A stretch of 64,000 bases of DNA from Pelagibacteraceae bacterium AG-404-P08. GTDB taxonomy: Bacteria; Pseudomonadota; Alphaproteobacteria; HIMB59. The notes under the pieces are model-generated. The model did not search any database, was not told where the DNA came from, and worked only from the letters and a program-made list of their open reading frames with translations. The first letter of the stretch is position 1, and every line of letters begins with the position of its first letter. The DNA lies in NCBI GenBank assembly GCA_003216195.1, contig QCJF01000007.1:1-64000 (forward strand), read 5' to 3'. Both the position numbers and the translations under genes were made by a program. Below are positions 63,166 to 64,000 of this stretch, piece by piece.

Positions 63166-64000
63166 TCACACCAAAACGATAACTAGCATTATAAATAAAA
63201 TTGATATTAGAATTGTGCCTGCAAAACTAGGTGTTGTAACTTTAATGTAGGATAAATTACTAAATTTATAAGATTTACTTAATACTTGTTTAAAAGATAA
63301 ACCTAAATTTTTATATAAACTTTCTGTTAATATACCTATTTTTTTAAATAAGGGTTTACCAATACCAGGTAACATTTTTCTGTAAAACCAATCAGAATTT
63401 AAAACAGTTGATCTAATCTCGGAGGGATAAAGTTTAAATTTAACTAAAAATAAAAATGCAATAATTGCAAAAACTAAAAGTTGTAGCTGACTTATTACAT
63501 GGTCTAAAGTATAAGGCTGATAGTCTACTGTGTATGGAAGTATTTGATACAAATATTTTGGGAATACACCTATAGCAATACATAAAAAAGCAGCGATACC
63601 CATTGCAATGAGCATATTAATTGGAGCCTCTTTAACTTTATTTTTCCTCTCGTGTGCAAAAAAAGCAAAGTAAGGAATCTTTATCCCTGAGTGCTCCAAA
63701 ACACCTGCGGAAGCAAAGAATAAAATAAAGTAAATTAAAACCATTCCCATACCTCCAAGCGAGGACATTATCAAAGATTTAGCGACAAATCCGCTGAACA
63801 ACGGAAATGCAGAAATAGACATGGCCCCTATAATGCAAAATATTGTTGTGAATGGCATGTATTTGTAAAGGCCACCTAATTCAGAAGCTTTTGTTGTTCC
63901 AGCTCTGTATAAAACAGCACCCATACTCATAAACAAAAGAGCTTTATAAATTATATGAACGAACGCATGCGCTACCGTTCCATTAAGAGAAAGTTCTGTC
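63166..64000 (-). CDS. Mrp antiporter/complex I-type membrane subunit, C-terminal part
   Basis: Open from the window edge to 63166, about 277 residues. Upstream of the internal Met the frame reads NGTVAHAFVHIIYKALLFMSMGAVL, the family block of NuoL/M/N and MrpA/D proton-conducting subunits, followed by MSISAFPLFSGFVAKSLI. The C-terminus has a final hydrophobic helix. It could be MrpD, MrpA, NuoL-like or HyfB; the subunit cannot be fixed from this part. Confidence 0.8.
   Translation of the reverse strand, partial: TELSLNGTVAHAFVHIIYKALLFMSMGAVLYRAGTTKASELGGLYKYMPFTTIFCIIGAMSISAFPLFSGFVAKSLIMSSLGGMGMVLIYFILFFASAGVLEHSGIKIPYFAFFAHERKNKVKEAPINMLIAMGIAAFLCIAIGVFPKYLYQILPYTVDYQPYTLDHVISQLQLLVFAIIAFLFLVKFKLYPSEIRSTVLNSDWFYRKMLPGIGKPLFKKIGILTESLYKNLGLSFKQVLSKSYKFSNLSYIKVTTPSFAGTILISILFIMLVIVLV

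Noticed and set aside
1-64000. CRISPR arrays, insertion sequences, prophage or tRNA genes
   Set aside because: No regular direct repeats, transposase or integrase coding regions, or cloverleaf-like gaps were seen; intergenic gaps are short.

Overview
The window is AT-rich, gene-dense, free of mobile elements, and packed into short-spaced operons with many 1-14 bp overlaps. Gene content (SufBCDS, class II-type amidotransferase/GXGXG/FMN N-methylglutamate synthases, SoxBDAG-like dehydrogenase, Tmm, Tdm, TmoXWV, betaine-homocysteine methyltransferase, thiamine salvage under a TPP riboswitch, F1-ATPase inhibitor zeta) points to a streamlined marine alphaproteobacterium. SAR11, HIMB59 and AEGEAN-169 type genomes look like this, but I cannot place it more exactly without a tree.

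Layout. 1-5487: end of an EamA permease gene and the minus-strand suf operon (sufB-C-D-S-T-A). 5548-9613: mnmA, a serine hydrolase, anmK, tyrS. 9606-13082: an odd group with a MetX-like hydrolase, a glutamine-synthetase-like ligase, a tiny membrane protein and a class I amidotransferase. 13092-16878: amt with two tiny ORFs, then divergent gmaS plus an unknown gene. 16926-23368: a first operon with an FAD oxidoreductase, another GS-like ligase, a complete MgsABC-like synthase and an unknown Lys-rich protein. 23486-24256: an IclR regulator. 24326-32335: a second MgsABC plus MgdABCD (N-methylglutamate synthase and dehydrogenase). 32509-33843: tmm, divergent. 34021-41649: tmoX-tmoW-tmoV-tdm-gcvT-like. 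41775-48438: alr, a DmdC-like acyl-CoA dehydrogenase, ETF-QO and EtfAB. 48491-53475: Nudix, a DMGDH/SarDH-type enzyme, a choline-kinase-like protein and a BHMT-like methyltransferase. 53506-54437: a DnaJ/TerB protein and a cold-shock protein. 54582-58270: TPP riboswitch, sodium symporter, thiM, thiE, thiD. 58345-64000: mmsA, zeta inhibitor, VOC protein, a frameshifted EamA permease, a second amidotransferase, a LOG protein, chorismate mutase and the end of a Mrp/complex I-type membrane subunit.

How it works together. TmoXWV would import TMAO; Tmm would make TMAO from TMA; Tdm would cleave TMAO to dimethylamine and formaldehyde. GmaS, MgsABC and MgdABCD would take monomethylamine through gamma-glutamylmethylamide and N-methylglutamate to ammonium and a C1 unit; Amt handles ammonium or methylammonium. 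The dimethylamine monooxygenase that should link the halves is not in the window. The betaine branch (BHMT-like, DMGDH-like) could pass electrons to EtfAB and ETF-QO, encoded next door.

Main points for a second look: (i) a second, diverged MgsABC set with its own GS-like ligase and FAD oxidoreductase, whose MgsC keeps a cysteine cluster that the mgd-linked copy has lost; (ii) four matching palindromes (GTTYCA-N5-TGRAAC type) in front of the FAD/GS/mgs1 operon, iclR, the mgd/tmm divergent region and tmoX, which suggest one IclR regulon; (iii) the GS-like/MetX-like/class I amidotransferase group at 9.6-13.1 kb.
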